A stretch of 64,000 nt of DNA, from NCBI GenBank assembly GCA_029204225.1, contig CM055092.1:67650810-67714809 (forward strand). The letters are read 5' to 3'. The translations under genes and the position numbers were made by a program. The stretch comes from Diphasiastrum complanatum. Lineage: Eukaryota > Streptophyta > Lycopodiopsida > Lycopodiales > Lycopodiaceae. The stretch's first letter is position 1. Each line of letters opens with the position of its first letter. The notes beneath the pieces are model-generated. The model saw only the letters and a list, made by a program, of their open reading frames with translations. It searched no databases and was not told the DNA's origin. Positions 60,690 to 64,000 of this stretch are shown in pieces.

Positions 60690-61600
60690 ACACAAAGTTT
60701 TCTAGCTGTGAATGAAAGTTGCAACTTAGAATCATGCAACAATTTTCTTCTTTCGTATGGATCCAATAGTTCATAGTTTCATGCTTACTCAGATCAACGT
60801 AAGTAGCATACAATGCAAAATGAGATGATCTGAGTATGGAATTCACCGGTCCATATTCTAAAATTTTAACCGCAATGATTTTCTTTACAAAAATTATTTT
60901 ATGCACCTTATTGAAATTATGTCCTCCAAGAAAATGAGACAGTGCCTTGATTGCCATAATCATAGTCTCACCATATTGATGAAACTTTGAATGGGCAACA
61001 CTTATCTCATTATTTTTGAAAAACTTCAGATAGTGGCCCAGTGCATGATTTCTTGAAAATTCTCCAGTAGAAGATATCTGCCCTCCTCAACGGATTGCGA
61101 AATCATCAAGGAAAACTGTTTTCTGAAATGATAAAAAACAAAGTAAGCTCCAGTACACAATCTGATATAATGAATCTACTAGTACATGATAAGATAAAAA
61201 AACTTATGCATTCAGCTTTGTCTTCCTTGATTACTATCTCTCCATCAATATTATGTCCACCTTTCAATGTCAATATTATCGGTGAATAGACAGTTGGTTG
61301 TGGAAAACCAAGTTGAGTTTAGATTCTGAGAAACTCCTCCTCAGATGGTAGATCATCTTCTTTGTTGCACATTTCCTCCACAGCCATTTTCATAGCAATC
61401 TTTCCCTGAATAAAACTTATCATTATGTACATCGTCAACACTTGGGAGAAGATCACAAGCATCAAAGTCAATTATATCCAAAAATTCATCAAGCTCTTTG
61501 TTCAAAATGCAAAGAGCCTCAACTTCAATGAAATAAAAAAGATCCGATATATCCGATATTAGGCTTAAAATATTTCTAAATATTATACGCTCACACAAAC
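60690..61600 (-). pseudogene. Coding-like minus-strand sequence of unknown family
   Basis: On the minus strand, a frame at about 61,075-60,700 reads GEFSRNHALGHYLKFFKNNE, then MAIKALSHFLGGHNFNKVHK and EYGPVNSILRSSHFALYATY. Another frame lies at 61,598-61,353 (acidic, ELDEFLDIIDFDACDLLPSV). A phrase GGHNIDGEIVIKEDKAE in between echoes GGHNFNKVHKIIFVKK. These could be exons of a gene or fragments of a repeat. I do not recognise a domain and the intron boundaries are not evident. Confidence 0.35.
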
Positions 61601-61669
61601 ATGCTGAATCGAAGCATAGAGCAGATTATAAGAAAACTAATTTTGCAAGGAAAATTCATGCATAGTTAA

Positions 61670-61840
61670 CAAACATAGAATGAACATAGAATGAATGAGG
61701 GGGAGAGAGAACAAACAAAACAAATACAAAATGAATGAGGGAGAGAGAGAACAAACACAGATAGAGAGAGAAGAGACAGTGAGCAACAACAGGAGGCAGA
61801 GCACAGTAGCAGCACCAACCTAGGGAGAGGAGACATGGGG
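61670..61840. repeat. Degenerate purine-rich repeats leading into the (GA)n block
   Basis: ACAAACA, GAATGAGGGGGAGAGAGA and similar units are repeated two to three times (for example GAATGAGGGxGAGAGAGAAC near 61,691 and 61,733). Confidence 0.7.
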
Positions 61841-62472
<632 letters not shown>

Positions 62473-62479
62473 TAGGAGC

Positions 62480-64000
62480 AATTCTGAAACTGTAGGTGCA
62501 ATCAATTCATCACTTTCAAAACTAGGTAATGGAATTGATATTATTTGTCCAAAATTTTCTTTTGGATCAGGAATGTACATTGATTCATAAAAAAGCTCTC
62601 ACTATCAGCTAGATCTTTTGCAGTTCTATTTTGATATTGCAGCTATCCAATATCAGTGTGAATAACATCTAACACACCTGCTAAAGATCCACTCGGCTCC
62701 GATTCATTTATGTTGGATGGATATAAATCTGCAAGAGAAAAATGATTAGATTGGCAAGTTTACTATTAGATGTTTATGAATAACAAAAATCTAAGTATCA
62801 AAAATATCAATACTCACACTTGTTTTTTTTGTGATCCTGACGATTGCATCCTTGCACATTTATCTCTGAATGCATATATACATGTTGGACTAAAATTTTA
62901 GAAATAGATTTTCCTCCTGATGATGTTCTGAAATCCAAAATTATGGCCTTCCAATAAGATCAAAATGATAGTTTTGACCTTTTGCTTTTTCGAAATGCTC
63001 CTCTTGATGATGGATGCATCAAAACCCAAGAGTTTTTTGAATATTTTCTTGGCATCCATAATCCATTATCATCTGTCTTGTTAAATAGAAACACAGAGTC
63101 GATTGAGGAATACGGCTTCTTTGATGGCACCATTTGTAATGTGCATGCAAAAATCTGAAATACTGAACTATGAATATGAAAATTTGCGTAGACAAAAAGC
63201 CATGAATTTGAGAAAATGTGGTGGCGTAAATTTGAAACACTGATCTATCTGGGGCCACAAATTAGCTCTGGTTAACCCTGTTAACCATGATCTGACAATG
63301 CATATACATTAATGGTACATCGATTTTCTCATCTCAACCATTTGTCATATTCCTTTTCAATATTTTTGGGTCTCTTTGGACAGTGATGAGCTAGAAGGGC
63401 AGGCCTCATCAACCAATAGCATTTTCACATGCTGCCCGACAAAACAACAATATATTTTAACAGTTTTTATTTTATTTATATTTGGAAAATACGTTACGTA
63501 GAACCCCAATTTCAAAGTTTCAATTCGTCCACATGGCAACAAAAAAAAAAAAAAGGAGAGCATATTTTTCAAAGGCCCTCTTCAGGCTCTAAGTTTCTCT
63601 AATGTGATCTCTTGGGAGATTTTTCAGGTGGAGATTCTTCAGGTACTACAATGCTCTTGCCTTTGTCTCTTCATATAGGTCCGGAATCATCTTGGTTTAC
63701 AAGAGTTGTAGCTGCAGACAGGCTTGCGGTCCTTTCTTTATCTGACTCGTCGCTCAGTTGATGTGGAGTTCATGTCAAATTTCAGAGTAAAGGACTGAAT
63801 TTGATCTACAAATGATCACAAAGAGTGATTGGTAGCTTGGGATCTTGATCTATATCAAGACTAGCTTCCAAATCTAGCTTCTACTTGACAATCTTTGTGA
63901 TTCCAAGCAAGAACAATCAAATAATGATGACCCACGACTTCACATGTGTGAAGTACAACTACTGTACGGCTTGATAACAGAGAAATAGTTTACTAAACAT
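62480..64000. other. No recognised gene
   Basis: AT-rich. The minus-strand frame entering the (GA)n block from the right (about 62,580-62,480) reads MYIPDPKENFGQIISIPLPS and may continue the unidentified coding-like sequence at 60.7-61.6 kb. A TTCACATGTGTGAA palindrome lies near 63,938, as in the LTR of the young Copia element. Confidence 0.3.

Overview
This window reads as nuclear DNA from a land plant with a large, retrotransposon-rich genome. The evidence is a plant-type C2H2 zinc-finger gene with a QALGGH finger and a C-terminal EAR motif, many Ty1/Copia and Ty3/Gypsy remnants primed by initiator tRNA-Met, a CACTA-type transposase with GT/AG introns, and a low gene density of about one recognisable host gene in 64 kb. 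The very long (GA)n and (AT)n tracts and the style of the CACTA transposase make me lean towards a fern or another non-flowering plant, but that is an impression and not a demonstration.

Layout. 1-4.4 kb: a minus-strand Copia LTR (about 1.4-1.7 kb), a stretch of repeated AACCTTCGCC-type boxes, and the 3' end of another LTR element. 4.39-9.76 kb: a complete but decayed Copia element with paired 275-bp LTRs and an ATTTT target duplication. 9.8-19.2 kb: gene-free DNA with microsatellites, a MITE-like inverted-repeat element (12.0-12.3 kb), a Gypsy scrap, candidate LTRs, a 1.1-kb nested foldback structure (15.9-17.0 kb) and a tiny tRNA-like retroposon with 13-bp direct repeats (18.4-18.5 kb). 19.2-23 kb: internally deleted Copia and Gypsy fragments. 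24.2-27.2 kb: an odd A-rich degenerate satellite built on CGAAAAA and GTCGGATGCAA words. 27.3-32.3 kb: more LTR-element ends and a Copia 3' fragment. 33.7-35.4 kb: the zinc-finger gene, the only convincing host protein-coding gene. 36-44.8 kb: direct repeats, then a patchwork of Copia and Gypsy fragments in both orientations.

44.9-60.7 kb is the most interesting part. It is a broken CACTA (En/Spm-like) transposon, bracketed by clusters of a perfect palindrome (TGGATAATCCACG and its mirror image). Its exons encode a transposase-associated zinc domain, then an uninterrupted SET-domain reading frame, then a Tnp2 transposase carrying two nonsense codons and two frameshifts. Splice phases allow the transposase-associated exon to join either the SET exon or the transposase exon. 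A very young, apparently intact Copia element (50,701-57,130; LTRs differ at about 1 of 655 positions; ATATG target duplication) has jumped into a transposase exon.

60.7-64 kb: coding-like minus-strand sequence I cannot identify, a roughly 630-bp (GA)n block, and unassigned DNA. Apart from the zinc-finger gene, the genes do not work together as a pathway: the window is a stack of nested mobile elements.
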